Shown here: piece after piece, positions 1 through 12,511 of the stretch
Layout of the letters: each line of letters opens with the position of its first letter
Position numbering within the stretch: position 1 is the stretch's first letter
Source: Sitta carolinensis
Lineage: Eukaryota > Chordata > Aves > Passeriformes > Sittidae
DNA: 64,000 nt
Assembly: GCA_032173965.1 (NCBI GenBank)
Contig: CM063288.1
Span: forward strand, 12,628,501-12,692,500
Reading direction: 5' to 3'
Notes under the pieces: generated by a model
What the model was told of the DNA's origin: nothing
Databases searched by the model: none
What the model saw: only the letters and a program-made list of their open reading frames with translations
Translations under genes and position numbers: made by a program

Positions 1-201
1 TTTGCAGTTCATGGTGTTGGTAAGGTTATTTTCAAGCCAAGCAGTTTTTCAACAATGTACGTTTATGTAGATCTCATTTAAAACAGTAGCTTGTCACATG
101 CTTTGTATTCATGGAAACTTCAGAGAACAGTTTTTAAAGTCCATGCAATCTGGATTTAATTTGCATTTTAATTAATATTTCAAATTAATTCCTTGGCCTC
201 G

Positions 202-220
202 TTTATTTATTTATTTATTT
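202..220. repeat. (TTTA)n microsatellite
   Basis: A short uninterrupted tetranucleotide array of nearly five units. It has no flanking SINE or LINE sequence that I recognise. Confidence 0.9.
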
Positions 221-807
221 GAGGCTTCAAGAGCAAAGACTATCACAGTCTTGAAATTAGAAGGACTGGGATTTCTTTGAGTGCAGCTTTTATTTGGTCA
301 TATTGTCCAAGACACCTCTGACTAATTACTAATATTAAATGGAATTAACTACTCTGTAGCTTAGACTTAAGCTTCTCATTTTCTTTATGGCAGATGCTGC
401 AGCAAACTCACTTTGCAAGAAAGAGGAAAAAGTATTCATATTATCTATTAAGAGGGACTCAGTTTAAAATGAAGTTTTAGATACATGAAATTAAAAAAAA
501 GCCCCTCATACTTGTGGAAAGAATGAGTTTACATGTAGATCTTGAGGAAAAAATGAAGACTGCTTTTCAGGAAAACATTTAAACAAATTCTTGGCTTTAG
601 CTTTTTGTTGCACAAAGTGCTTAAACACATAATTTAGATTATAAACTTATCTTTCAGAAGTTAAAAAAAAAAATAAGTTAAATTCTATTCAAGCAATGAA
701 TGTTTCAAATATGTTTAAAATTAATTGCAAGAAAGTGCAATTTTTCACCTATCCCAAACTGATTTGTTAGATATTAACAGCATCTAGTAATACTCTGTGT
801 CAATTTG

Positions 808-824
808 TTTTTTTTTTTTTTTTT
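808..824. repeat. Poly-T tract (T17)
   Basis: Seventeen consecutive T bases followed by ATATAAAGG. On the - strand this would be a poly-A run, but no retrocopy body or target-site duplication is evident beside it, so I call it a simple homopolymer. Confidence 0.85.
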
Positions 825-3800
825 ATATAAAGGAAGCATAAGAGTTATGTTGGTTGGCTCTATACATGCTATAGGTGGTAAAACAGTGGATAAGATGATG
901 CATAGCTATGAATTCAGTGCAGAAATAATATCACTGAACTCTAACAGTGCTTATTGCCTGAAAATTTCAAGGCAAATAAGCATGAAATTAGCAATTAAGG
1001 AAATTAACCTTACTACTAGAAGGTTATCAGAGTCAAAGAAACTGAGGCAGGAGACCAAACATCAACTGTTTTAAAATCAGCAGCCATCTAGCAGTCGAGT
1101 TGGAAGGAAGACATCCCTCAGTTGAGCCCCAGTGAGCACATCCCTGGCAGAGTCTGTCCCTCTTTGTTGGGAGAGCTGCAGGGTGCTGAAGAAACAGCCG
1201 AGTCCTCACTGGTGTTGGGGTAGGAAGCTCTGGGGGTACAAAAAAAGGGTCTTCTTTTCATACAGATGGAGATTTCCACATTTATGGCTACTGCCAAATA
1301 CACCAGGTGCCATGAAACATTTTCCTTGTGGTATTTGGGATTAGGATTTTAGTGAAGTCATTTTACATCGTTTGGCTTTTTGACACCTTTGGCTTTCCAC
1401 ACTTAAACCTATCTATAAAGAACACCAAACTTTCATCCATTTTTCGATTTTCAAAATGAGTTCATAACCCTCTGCTTCAGTCTCTAGGCTTCATACTGCT
1501 GAGAATGCTACAAAGCAGATGTGAAACTCTTAGAATAATCCACCATAAATTAGATGGTAGGAACTACATTCAAGTACCATAGACTTTATTTTTGCAAAGC
1601 TGATAAAACTCAACTCAGCTTTAAACTCTTTTCCTGACCAAAACAAACTAAAATTCCTCTCCAGAAGATTTAATTTGTTCATCTCTTTTTCATAGTCAAA
1701 GGATCAAGCTTGCTGTTCCATGTTCAGTTCTGTTAAAATCTGCTGAGAACACTGGCAGGTAGCTGACTCTGCCAAGCACATCCCAACAACCCTCAACGTG
1801 TGAATACTTTCAGGGATGGTGAAGAAGAACAGGAATTCAACTTATTTTTTAGAATCAATTTTACCAACACAGCACAAAATTCAGACTTCTGTAATTGGAA
1901 GACAATCTGTATTATAAAGAAATTTAGCAAGAGATTATGGAAACAGGAGATTTTACTCTGAAATCAATTCAATTGTGCTGTGTTCATGCAAGATTTCTTT
2001 CTTGTTTGCTTTCTTTTTCTTTCCCCAGCTCCTCTAGTCTAATCACTGTTACTCATTCCAGTTAATTCCTGCCAGAATCTTATAGAAATCTACCTTGAGA
2101 AAAAGCAGAATTAGTCAAAATGAGAAACATGAACTCCTGCCTTGGAACAATGGGCAAAATGTTTCCAGTAGTTACCGGCAGCAAAACACTGGGGGGGGAG
2201 CTATTTCAGTTTTTGATGGTGCCTGGAGGCATCTCCAGCATGAAAATTGTTCTTTTCAGCCTTATACTAAATAACAAGAATTAAGAGGCAATGGATTGGG
2301 ATTTAGAGAGTCTAGACAGAAGAGAATTACTTTTCCACCATCTTCCCCTCTGATCTTGAAGCTTTCAGCCTCTTTCAGTTTCTCCTGTCTGCAGCTGTTA
2401 AATGGGAATCTGAAGGAACAGCCATTGCCTTTCTTACCACTTTATAGTCAGTTCTTCGGCATATTCCATGAAGTTAAAAACTCCCAACATCTTCACCCTC
2501 CAACCACGTGGGGGTGGTGGAACTGAATCCAACCACAGTCATCAGAAAACATTTCCAAATTAGGATGCTTTTAAACTTCGTGAAAATCACAAAGATGTTA
2601 AAGAACATATTCATATGCAAAAAAAATTTTCTGATTTCATTAACAACTCAGGATGAAATGTGTTCTGAACTCTTCCTGTGTTCTGAAAATAATCAGATTA
2701 TTATCTGATGCTGAAATTGCACAAATAGATTCTTGGCAGGCAATTATATTTTCCCATACAGATTTTTTTAATCTCCATGTTTCTCCAACATGTCACTCAT
2801 TTTTCATATTCATTTATAGTTAAATGTAAACAAAGTGCCATAAATTAATTCCGTGTGTAGTTAATTTTTCTGATAAAATATGGATGAATGAACATGTTGT
2901 CTTCATTCATTTCAATTAAAAGGCTTTGATTAGTTTTAAAATCCCAGTGAAAATAGTATCCACAAGACTAATGGCTTTCATTCAGGTCACATGTAGATGG
3001 AGGTATTGGATAAATACCTACAACAAACACTGTCTTAATGACATCTAGGTTGTTCTAATCTGTCTGATAAATGTGACCCAGAATGGTAGTTTAGTTTGTT
3101 TTAGAAGATATGATAGAAATATGGTGCAGGGCAAGAAGACAGTGAAGCATGGTATTTACAGAAAGATGGTGAGGAGGTCATAATCATCTCCTAAGGAAGG
3201 AAGATCCAGATGACAGGAAAACAGAGAACTTTTAAAACTGGACTTAGGCAAGCAAGAGAAGGCCTGGAATACGGTTGATTAAGCTGTGTGCATGACCATG
3301 AGTTTCAAAGTGACACAGTGTCAAAGATGAGTTTTAAATAGAGGATAATGATGATAAAAAGATAATTAATTTTAGAGCGCTTACAGTGACCTTAATATGG
3401 CAACACCATAGCTTGAGAGTCATTCTTTGCCTCCAGTTTCTGGATACTTTTGGATATTTGCTATTATAGTGCAATAAAAGTCTTATTGGCTTTTGTGTTT
3501 GGAAGTCTATTGTTACTGGAGCACAGTAGCCTCTAGACACACTTAGTGAATCCACCCTCACTGTGATAGGCCTAGTATAATTATTATGCCTTGGCATTTC
3601 AGAGACCTGGCATTACTTTTTTGGTGCGTGTTGCAGTGAAATTACTGGGTGTTTTTGTATTTTTTTTTTCCCTCTAAACTGGAGAAGAATGTTCATTTTC
3701 TCTCTCCCTTTTCCCAGTTTTACTAATACGTTCTGTAGTGCCTTGGTATTTGTGGGTGCAGCATTACACAACTAAAATTTGACAACTGCAGAGCGATCAG

Positions 3801-5283
3801 TAAAACTGTAAAATTTAGGGGGGATATTTAAAGACATCAGAAAGATCACTGAGGCTGGAACAATTTCTGTCTCATAAAGAGTAATAATCATAATCAACCT
3901 GGTAATACTGAGACAGGTAACATTTGGAGTTCTGAAAGAAAATGAGGAAAAGGGATTCTTAAGCTATCAGGCTAGAAAAGACAAGATGAAAGTGGAAAAG
4001 TCCTGCTTTTCTTTATCTTTGGGTCTGTCTATTCAACTGATGGATGTTTTCTGGTACAAACAAATAAGATGAGGCACCCTGTGCAAAGTTGTTGAATGCA
4101 AGAATAATTAAAGGTAATTTAAATAGTAAAATAACTAATTAATGTCATTTACAAAATGCTTAATCAACGTGCCTATGCAAATCAGCCATCTTCTCAGCAA
4201 ACAGTTCCTGCAATTGCAAATGTTTCTCCCAGACTTTCACAATTAATGCTTAGCTGAAATAGATCCCCTTGGGTAGGTGGCTTCCTAGCACAGAGGGATA
4301 AAATGTTCTTCTTTTGTGCTGCACCAGTTCTGAAGGATTACGACTGTGAGCTTTTTTCCTTTTAAATGCTTGAATTCCCTCCAAAAGATGACTCTGCAAA
4401 TAATATAAATATGTTACTAATTTTAGTCTATTTTTTGTGTGAGCAGGTTCACTTCCAGTTTAACAAGTTCCTTATCTCTTACAAATGAAACTAAATGAAT
4501 TTTCTAGCAAGGGCCACTAACATATCTGATCCTGTGCTGGGAAATGTTTGTTATGGTGGCATCTGAAATATATATTTGGGGGATTTTCTTAAATAAAAAT
4601 AAAAATTTAAAGATTGTTCAAGGGATTTTCTCATGAGGGCTGAACACTAACTGTCCTGAGGTCATGGAGAGGCTGAAGGAGTAATGAGCTGAGGGTAGTG
4701 ACAAGTCAGCATTGCTCCTGCCTTCTGTCAGTGATGTGGGCCAGGGAAACCCACCCACTTCATCGTTACAATAGTGGCTTTATGTCATTGATTCTATCTA
4801 TATACATGGTTGCTTTACTTCTATGGCTATCTTGTTATTTTTAATTTTGTTATTGTTAATTATTATTATTAATTTAAGACCTGGCTACTGCAAAAACAGG
4901 AGCTAAGCAAAAGAGGAGCTATTCCAAATTTGCTTTCCATGATATGGAAGCACAGCAGCATTCTCTTGTACAGCAGGCTGGCCAAAGCTGCTCTTTTAAT
5001 TTCACTGATTTTGCCTCTGAAGTGCAGGCTCCTAATTATTATCCTTAAAGCGAATGCTGCCAGGAAGGATTCACTTTGGAGATGTCTTGCTTTATTGGCA
5101 AGGCAACTAAACCTGACAGTGAAGGCTGCCAAGAGGAGAGTGGTGTGATTTTACTGAGTAGGAAGGGATGACAGGAGGAGTCCACTGTGCATAATGTTGC
5201 CTGGGAAAGGCCATGAGAGAGTGATGCTCACATAAAGAAGAGATTTGTGGTAGAAAGTGAGTGAAGATCAACAAGGAGGTGAA

Positions 5284-5310
5284 GGGCATGGAGTAGGGGT
5301 GAGGGTGGGG
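5284..5310 (+). other. G-run cluster, possible G-quadruplex
   Basis: Four G-runs (5284-5286, 5296-5299, 5303-5305, 5307-5310) are separated by loops of 9, 3 and 1 bases. The first loop is longer than the usual seven-base limit, so this fits only a relaxed quadruplex definition. It is unusual in this AT-rich background. No gene start is recognisable beside it, so any function is unknown. Confidence 0.45.
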
Positions 5311-8300
5311 ATGACAGCACAGCAAGAGCAGTTATGAAAGAGAGGAGGCTGATCTATATGCAAAAGAAGCTGCTCCAGTGTTTTTTATTCTGTTCTGTGT
5401 TAAAAATTACTGAAAATTCCATATGTGGGATTTTCTTCAGGCTATCAGCAAAAGCCTTAGCCAGCTCCATTTGTTTGCAGCAGTTGTACCATCTATTCTA
5501 GTCCAAATTCTATGTTACCATATCTAACACCCAAAAGAGTTGGGTGGTGGGAGAAGGGGAGGAAAGGATGTAAAAAAAAGACACAATGCTATGGATATAA
5601 AAAGCATAAGAGATAAAAGGGTGGTAAGTGGGTGAAGAGAGAAGGATTTTGGAAAAAGAATATTTAAAGCCATGAAGAAGAGTGACCATTACTACCCTAC
5701 ATTTTCAGGAAACTTTTCCAGGTAAAGGGCTACAAGTAGCAATCCACCTAAACCATTCCAGTCTTCACAGCAGAAGGGAGAAATTAATCTATTTGGTCAA
5801 AAAGTAAGGTATTTTGCTATTCTAGTTAATGTTTCATTAAAGAAATAGTATTTCAGAAATTGTCAAAGTCCTAAGAAGCTCTATCAAGTATTAAATGCTT
5901 TGTGCTTATATGCACTTCAGTAAAATGAGAGCGGAATTTCAATGCAATGTGTATCAGCTTTCATGACTGTTATACCTGAGCAGATAAGGCTCTTACCCTT
6001 GCAACTCTTCCATTTCACAGCAGGGCAACTGAGGCACGGAGAGACAATGTCCTAGGTCTTTCAGATCTTAACTTCCCCTGAAAACAGCAGGTGTTAAATT
6101 CTGCAACACCTCAAAGAGACTGGTATTAAATGATTCATTGAAGATCACACAGCAGAAGCCCTTGAGGAAATAAAGACTTTAGGCTGAGAAACTCAAGTCC
6201 TAGGTTACTACCTTAAACATTAGAGCATTCAAGTCTCCTACTGAAGCTGAATTAAAGTTTCAGGTGTTGTGCCTGCTCTCAGTTTAGATTTTTCAACAAA
6301 CATAATTTCTAAAGTGTAATTACAGGGGAAGAACCTTTGCTCTGTAGCATCAGTGGAATTCAATATCCTTTGATAGGATTGCTCATCTGGAACTGATGTC
6401 AAAATGTGTCTCTCTCAGATATATTTTACTTTGGCTTCATTAAAATGTTGCTCCACTATTGGCATAGAAGTAATTTTAAACAAAACCATAAATGTGTTTT
6501 GCATCTTGCAAAATAATGGAACAGTCAGTAATGGTGATATAAATATGTAGTAAGTTTTTTTCTTATAATAGAAAATATGCATAAAAATTAGTGTCATTTT
6601 CTGTAAAATAGGACAATGAAGGGACTAAGAAACAGCTTGATAGAAAAGCAAATATTCAGCAGGCAGTTTAAGAAAGTAGGTATTTGTTCATTTTCATGTA
6701 CATTATAAAATATTCAGACCGAAGAAACACATGTGAAATTTGGAAACTAGAGGACTGTCAGACAAGGTCCAGTAGTTTCAGCAGGAAGAAAATTGAAAAA
6801 TTTTATAGAAACTACCACATTATAATTAACTATTCAGAAGCTGTGAGAGGGACAGTATTAGCCAAGTAACATATTGTAAAGGAGTTAAAAGGAGAACTGA
6901 TAATTCTGATGATGTGTTGACACTCAGTGCTTTAATTTTGTTGGAACTGTATTAGCAGTTTCAGTCTTACTTTTTTCCAGAACTGACCCATTCATTTTAT
7001 AAAAACATCACTATTACAGCTACTACAGCCTCCTCCTGCCCCAATTCCTTTAAAGTGTGAAAGGAAGTGGGTTTTTTTGAGCTTTGCATTGGAGGCAGGA
7101 TGGGAAGAGGCAGCAGCCATGGGCTAGGCCCTGGAACAGTTTCTCAGTTTACATTACCATGAACTCAGAGGGGCTGGCAAAGAGCTCCTGAAGGACAGGC
7201 TTTGTGGCAATGGGCTTAAATATGGTTTACAATATATTTCCACTGGAGAAATTGCAACCAATAATAAATATGCCAGAGGACGGACACTCTTTCATGTATC
7301 CTAGCTGGATTAAAAACCTGAATTTTCATCAAGCTTGCAGTTATTTTGCTTGTTACATACTTTAGTAGAGTTTCTCCAATACCCTTCAGAGATGCTATTT
7401 CTCCTCTGCAGGTGTTATCTTGAAATTATGACTAAGCAAGAAAACTGCACAGGGAGAACCCACTTCTTCCTCTCTGGGTATTTTGTACAGTCAAATTCCC
7501 ACTTAGGATTTTTGGAGCACTTTCAGACAGCTCGTTAGTTCTTGTCACTGAAGTCACAGCATGGAAGATATCATTCATTTTGTAGGGTGGAGCAGAATGA
7601 TGAAAACAGCTCTGCCAACCTGGTCTGATGGCTCAGGGGAGCAGGGGTTGCTGGGCTGACAACACTGCTTTGGGCAAGGGGAATGAGCCTCAGCTGCTGG
7701 ACAGGGAGCTGCAACTGAGGGGAGGGCAAAGTACATTTCCTCGACCAACAGCAGGATCTCAAGTGTGGAAGGGGGGCAAACTGTGTTTTTCCACCTTCTC
7801 TTCTGGTCCAAGATTCACTGAGTTTTATGGAGTAATGTTCTGAAGTCGACAGGTCATTGCCATGTTGTTTTGAGTCTCCTGCTTCAGTGGCTTGTTTGGG
7901 CAAGGACAGCAGCGTGTGGTTCCTCAGCTTCTGGGGAAAAAGTCACCCCTGAGGATGTTTCAGTCAAGGAGCCAAAGCAGAGCTTCTCTCCAGCAGCAAG
8001 GCTGAAGGACTGCTCCCTCCTCACAGACCCTGTGAGCTGGGATAAGCTCCCCACGAACTTGTGGCAAATGCACCTTTCCATGGGACAGGGGAGAACAAGA
8101 ATGTATGTGGGGGGTGGATTTCTGCAGGGACGAGACATCCTCCTTGGTGGGGGATCTTTGCTTTTTTCTGCTCCCTTAGTCTTGTGTATGAGGTTGTGGA
8201 GCTGAAGAAATATGTGAGGTTCCAGCACCAGAAACAGAAGGTCAGAGGGAGCTGAGCCACGAGGGAGCTTAAACTAACCACTTAAGGAAAGGAGATGTTA

Positions 8301-9247
8301 AGCCTTTCAGCTTTCTCCAGCTTTCTGTGTAAAGCTGAACAAAATAAATACTGATAATAACAACAGTAAACTCTCCATACTGAGAGTATTTCCTGGTTTA
8401 CAGTCTTCACTAGCAGATGCCCTTAAAGCCTCTTGGCTGAGATTTATTTAATCTTAGATTCTGATGTAAATTTGCACTTGGTGACCTGGCAGCAATCAAG
8501 GAAAAGAGGCGCTAACTGGGAAAAGATCCTGCTTCTCTTTGTTTAAACGTTCAACTTGGGCTGTGAAATTGCATTTGTAAGGGAGGAATAAACTCTGAAG
8601 CCCTTCAGCAGAAATGGATTTCACATATTTAGTGGATGCCTCAAGGCAATTTCTTTTCTTAATGGGATCAGAGCACAGCTTTAATTTTTCACATTTTATA
8701 AGGCTTTTCCTTGGAATTACTTTTTATGTGGTTCCTCTGTTAGTGGATCTTTCAAACTGAGGCATGAGTAAGAGAAAAAAATCTTTTGAGAAGAAAAAAA
8801 TAGAATCATACTGGGAAAAAGTCACATAATAAATTGGAGATCAGAGGCAATAAAACGATCTGCCATATTTTTAGTTGATAAATGCTGGTATCATCTCCTT
8901 TAGATTTTGAAGACATTAAAGTATTAAGCCAAACCTTTGTTTTTTAAAGGGATGTTTTACAAGCTCAATAGAGAGTCACAGGAATTTTTTTGGCACAATA
9001 TTAGAGTGGTATGTTAAAATGTCGTGTTCCTAGGCAGAAATAGTGACCTCACCTGAGCAAAAAGCAGTGTCTGCAGACCCTTTGCTTAAAATAAGACAGA
9101 AGCTGATCAAAGAGTCTTCAGAGAGTTTTAAGGTGTTCACTTTCTAACATCAGAGCACTTAGGGTGGATAGCAAAGGCAGAGAAGGATAATTTTTGTTTT
9201 CTAAGAGGCTATGCACAGCAATTGAATTTAATATAACCCATGGAAAA
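5311..9247. other. Non-coding stretch with a MIR relic and a GC-richer patch
   Basis: Apart from the MIR remnant at 6010-6228, the sequence is AT-rich and shows no gene. The patch at about 7560-8250 is visibly richer in G and C, and frames of 70-114 codons overlap on both strands. That pattern reflects few stop codons at higher GC, not coding. None of the translations resembles a family I know, and CpG dinucleotides are too sparse for a CpG island. Confidence 0.6.
6010..6228 (-). mobile_element. MIR (CORE-SINE) relic, split
   Basis: The + strand carries the reverse complement of the MIR core. A 'TTTCACAG...GCAACTGAGGCACGGAGAGA' block at 6014-6045 corresponds to the well-known 'ACTGAGGCACAGAGAG' segment. 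A 'GATCACACAGCAGAAG' block near 6143-6158 corresponds to 'GGTCACACAGCTAG'. An 'ACTCAAGTCCTAGG' stretch near 6191-6204 corresponds to the tRNA-like B-box side. In the consensus the first two blocks are about 20 bases apart; here they are about 95 apart, so an insertion of roughly 75 bases or two overlapping partial copies is likely. MIR elements are ancient tRNA-derived SINEs shared across amniotes and no longer active. The assignment comes from memory of the consensus. Confidence 0.7.
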
Positions 9248-9290
9248 GGTCCTTACTTATTACTGAAGTCATTAGTCTTTCCTGGTTTTG
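9248..9290. repeat. Weak remnant of a palindromic sauropsid repeat
   Basis: The segment carries 'GGTCCTTACT' followed by 'ACTGAAGTCA', two pieces of a repeat signature (a 'GTCCTTACT' arm and a 'TTGACTTCAATGG' centre) that I remember as common in turtle, crocodile and bird DNA. The match is short and degenerate, and I cannot name the family. Confidence 0.3.
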
Positions 9291-11307
9291 CCACTGGCAT
9301 CTTACAATACTAGTGCCATTTGATCTCAGAAGGTTTGTTTCTTTTAATGCAGCTGAGGGGTGATATTACAAATAACAAGAATATAGACAGCTTTGTTATA
9401 ATAATGAGGGACATTTCTGAGATGCTTAATATGACAAGCATACCTTTTGTTTTCCTTAGATCCTAATTTTCCTTTAAAAAAATAAAAATGTGCAGAAGTA
9501 GTCCCATTATTGATCTGGAATCCAAAAGAGTTAGTTTTGAGTCACTATAATTGGCAAAGGCTTTTACAGCTCATTAACTTCAAGATTATGTGGCACAATT
9601 CATTAAAATTCTGTTTCACTGAATGCATTTGTAAACACCTTCTGAGAAGTTTATCACTCTTTGCATAATGCTGAGCTTTCTTTCAGCAGATACATTTCTC
9701 TGCTGCTGTTTACTGATATAGGAGTCTGGAGTAAGTTATGGTAAAAAAGTCCTATCTTCTCACAGCAAAGGGAAGGAAAAGGAATTGAGTTGACTCTGAA
9801 GCGTTGCAGATATTAATTAAACATTACTATACTATTTCCATTAGACCACTGTATTTATTAAACCTCTCATTCCATTACTTCAGTGCACATTTTTTGCGAG
9901 AAGAATTTGAATTTAGTGCAAGTATGAAACAAAATTTACAGGACAAGCCATCTTTATTTTTTCTTTCTCTGCAGCAGCAGAAGAGATCACTGCATCCTGG
10001 CCAACAAAACCACAAATAATCTTTCTTCCCTTCTTTTCAGATAGATTATTTTAAATTATTTTTCATCCAGAAGCATTTATCCAGGAGAATATCTAACCTA
10101 CTCCTTGCAGATCTATGAGTAAATAAGTATTGTACTCACAATACAATCTGGGCAAGTGCGTGTGAAAATGATGAGAGATATAATACAGTTTAAAGTAGAG
10201 AAGATTGAAGAGTAGAGAGGTCTCCCACTCCCATTCTCATTTTAGCATCAGGGGGTTCAAGTCATCACTGCCGAAAATGTAAATATTTAACCTTCATTAC
10301 AGTTGAAGTCTTTCAGGTAGGAGCAGAGCAGATGCTCGTGAATCGTGAATCCAAATGGGTATGACCTGCCAAAGCATGGAGTAGGTGGTCTATCTATGGA
10401 CAAATGAACTATAAACTCCATTAATTATGTTCACTAAGTTTTCCTTGACTCCACAGTTAACCCAGCATGCTTATTTCAGAAACTGTCATCTACTTTGTGG
10501 ACAGATAAAGCTGTCAGACAGCCAGCCCTCTGAAGCTGAATCATGTTGTGGGTCTCCAGTCCTTCTGCTTTGTACCTGCCTGGTGTTTCTGCCTTCACTG
10601 TTACTTTCTCACCCTTGGCTTTAATAGATGTGTGATGGCAAGGTGGGATTTGTTCCTGTATGAGACGTGATTCACTATGATGTTGCTCTGGTTTTATAGA
10701 GGCAGAATAACATGTAATTTAGGGACTTAAAATGTACACAACAGTAAGGAAACAGGTGTAATGTGTAGAATCAAAGACAATAGCCCTGAGCCATTGCACC
10801 AGAATTTTTTATGCAACTATGATAACATTCCAGAAGAAAAGGAAGTACCTGGTACCACACCAAATGTGTCTGAGGCTTGGTGCTTTTATGTTGACAGTTT
10901 CACAGTTGAAAGCTTTAATGGTGAGAAGGTCAGTTTAGCTAATTCATATAAAAATTATGCTTTTCTTACATACTTGTAGGATTTCTTTGATTCAGTACAT
11001 GAAAACATACCAGTTGGGCTGTTGTCTGAACTCAGCTGTGGCACCGAGGTAGCTATTGAGATATAAATGTCTATTTTGTGTAGCTGGCACTACTGTCACA
11101 CAAGTGACAAAACTTTGGTTTGTTCTGGTACATTTTGTATTTTGAAAATAGCAGATGGTACGAACTCTTAAAAACAAATGACTGAATTTTTTATTTAATG
11201 TCATGAGAATACTTTTTTCTTCCCTCCAATAAACTGTATCTTTTCCTCTGTACTCTGGGAAAGGACCATCCTTGCATTTGTAGATTCATTTTCTTTGAAG
11301 AAATTAC

Positions 11308-11370
11308 ATACACATATTTGTGTGTGTGTGAGCATACGTGTGCATGTGTACACACTTACGTGTATGCGCT
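11308..11370. repeat. Imperfect (TG)n/(CA)n alternating tract
   Basis: A degenerate alternating purine-pyrimidine run: ACATACACAT, a pure TG core, then GTGTGCATGTGTACACAC and ACGTGTATGCG. It is an eroded dinucleotide microsatellite. Alternation of this kind can adopt Z-DNA under supercoiling, which is general knowledge and not something shown here. Confidence 0.8.
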
Positions 11371-11936
11371 ACATTAATAAATAAACACTATTGCATGTAC
11401 ATATCTGTTACACAATTAGGCTAAAAACTCTGAATATTTTTTTAAAGAAGTTCTAGGTGCTCAGGTCTGCTTACCTTGGTGTCCGAAGTTTCAAACAGAC
11501 ATCACTGAGTTGGTAGAATTAGCAGGGTTGTCAGAATATGTGAGCACAGCCTGCCTGGAACTTAAAATGTCTGAGAAGGATGGCAAATCAAAGCACATGA
11601 GTGGCAAACTGAAGACAAGTGCATCTTCTGGTTTCTTTTTTATCTCAGCTGCACGTTCCCCTCTTTCATGTTTGTTTGACTTGCTCCACAGGTTGGTGCA
11701 ACTGTTATAATTAACTTGACTGAAGGGGTTACTGCCAGCAGATTAAAATAATCTTTCCTCCTTTAAACTCCTCTCTTCTACTCTAAGGAAAGGGTGAATG
11801 ATTCATGAAAACAGGAATCACCCGAGGAATGCAAAAGCAGCTAAACTGTAGGAATGAGGTGGACTCTGCCCTTGGGCTTTCTGCTCTCACATGGTTTACG
11901 CAGAAACCCTGACTTTAGAAAGTAGCACACCTGTGA

Positions 11937-11970
11937 TTTTTTTCCTTTCCACTTACAGAAGGTAAGTGAT
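11937..11970 (+). promoter_or_regulatory. Candidate splice acceptor abutting a donor
   Basis: A T/C tract (11937-11953) ends in ACTTACAG (AG at 11957-11958). Three bases (AAG) follow, then the strong donor GTAAGTGA starting at 11962. If the AG of AAG (11960-11961) is used, acceptor and donor are directly juxtaposed, the form of a recursive-splice site. Such sites occur inside long introns. No flanking coding exon is visible, and motifs like this arise by chance at about one per strand in a window of this size. Confidence 0.25.
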
Positions 11971-12468
11971 TAGGCAGGAGGAAGAAGAGGAAAACTCTGC
12001 TCTGTGTTCTCTGCTACCAGCTGAAATCTCGGGAGAGTAAGGGGAACAAGCACGTGCCAAAAATTGAAGGTCATACAGGCTAATGCTGAAAAGCAGGTTT
12101 AGAAAATTATTTAGATCCCTAATCCCTTTGACATAATTTTTCAAGCCCTAGATTGTAAATTACTCAGTGCTGCAGTAAAGGGAAAGCTGAAGGAAAACAA
12201 GCAACACAATTTTTATGCTGATTTTGTCTGATTACTTTGTGAAGACAAGTTCTAGTCCAGGCTATTAAACACTATTTATCTGTCATTCAGTGCACTTACA
12301 GACTTGCATTGTCAAACTGCAAGGAGCCATAATCATGTAGGTACAGGTATCTGAGTCTTTTCCTGGATAAATTCTACTTTTGTTCCAGATTGAAAAAATA
12401 TTGGGAAGTTTTTATTATGTGCTGAGGCAGAAGGAATACTGAGAAAACAATTTTTTTTCCCAAATGAA

Positions 12469-12511
12469 TAGAAATTCCAAATGAATGAAATTTGAAATTT
12501 CGTTTCAAATT
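12469..12511. repeat. Short direct repeat with inverted repeat
   Basis: CCAAATGAAT occurs twice within about 20 bases, and the second copy runs into a perfect 9-bp inverted repeat (12489-12497 with 12503-12511, five-base spacer). The structure is too small and AT-rich for a confident function. Confidence 0.6.

Larger units (their letters stand above)
1..5283. other. Non-coding AT-rich stretch, no gene recognised
   Basis: No frame here encodes a protein I recognise; the longest are under 90 codons. It contains a TTTA run (202-220), a T17 tract (808-824), a somewhat GC-richer piece at about 1090-1330 with overlapping short frames on both strands, and a G8 run near 2192. An exact octamer motif ATGCAAAT (the POU-factor site) lies at 4175-4182, inside AT-rich sequence with TTAATC and AATTAAT cores (about 4060-4260) that could be a conserved regulatory element. 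That last point is inference from composition only. Confidence 0.6.

Noticed and set aside
7560..8250. Possible CpG island or promoter
   Set aside because: GC rises but CpG dinucleotides stay sparse and no coding exon follows, so it is only a compositional patch.
10225..10285. GGGTTCAAGTC-like sequence as a tRNA B box
   Set aside because: The real bases are GGGGTTCAAGTCATC with no paired T-arm, no A box at the right distance and no cloverleaf.
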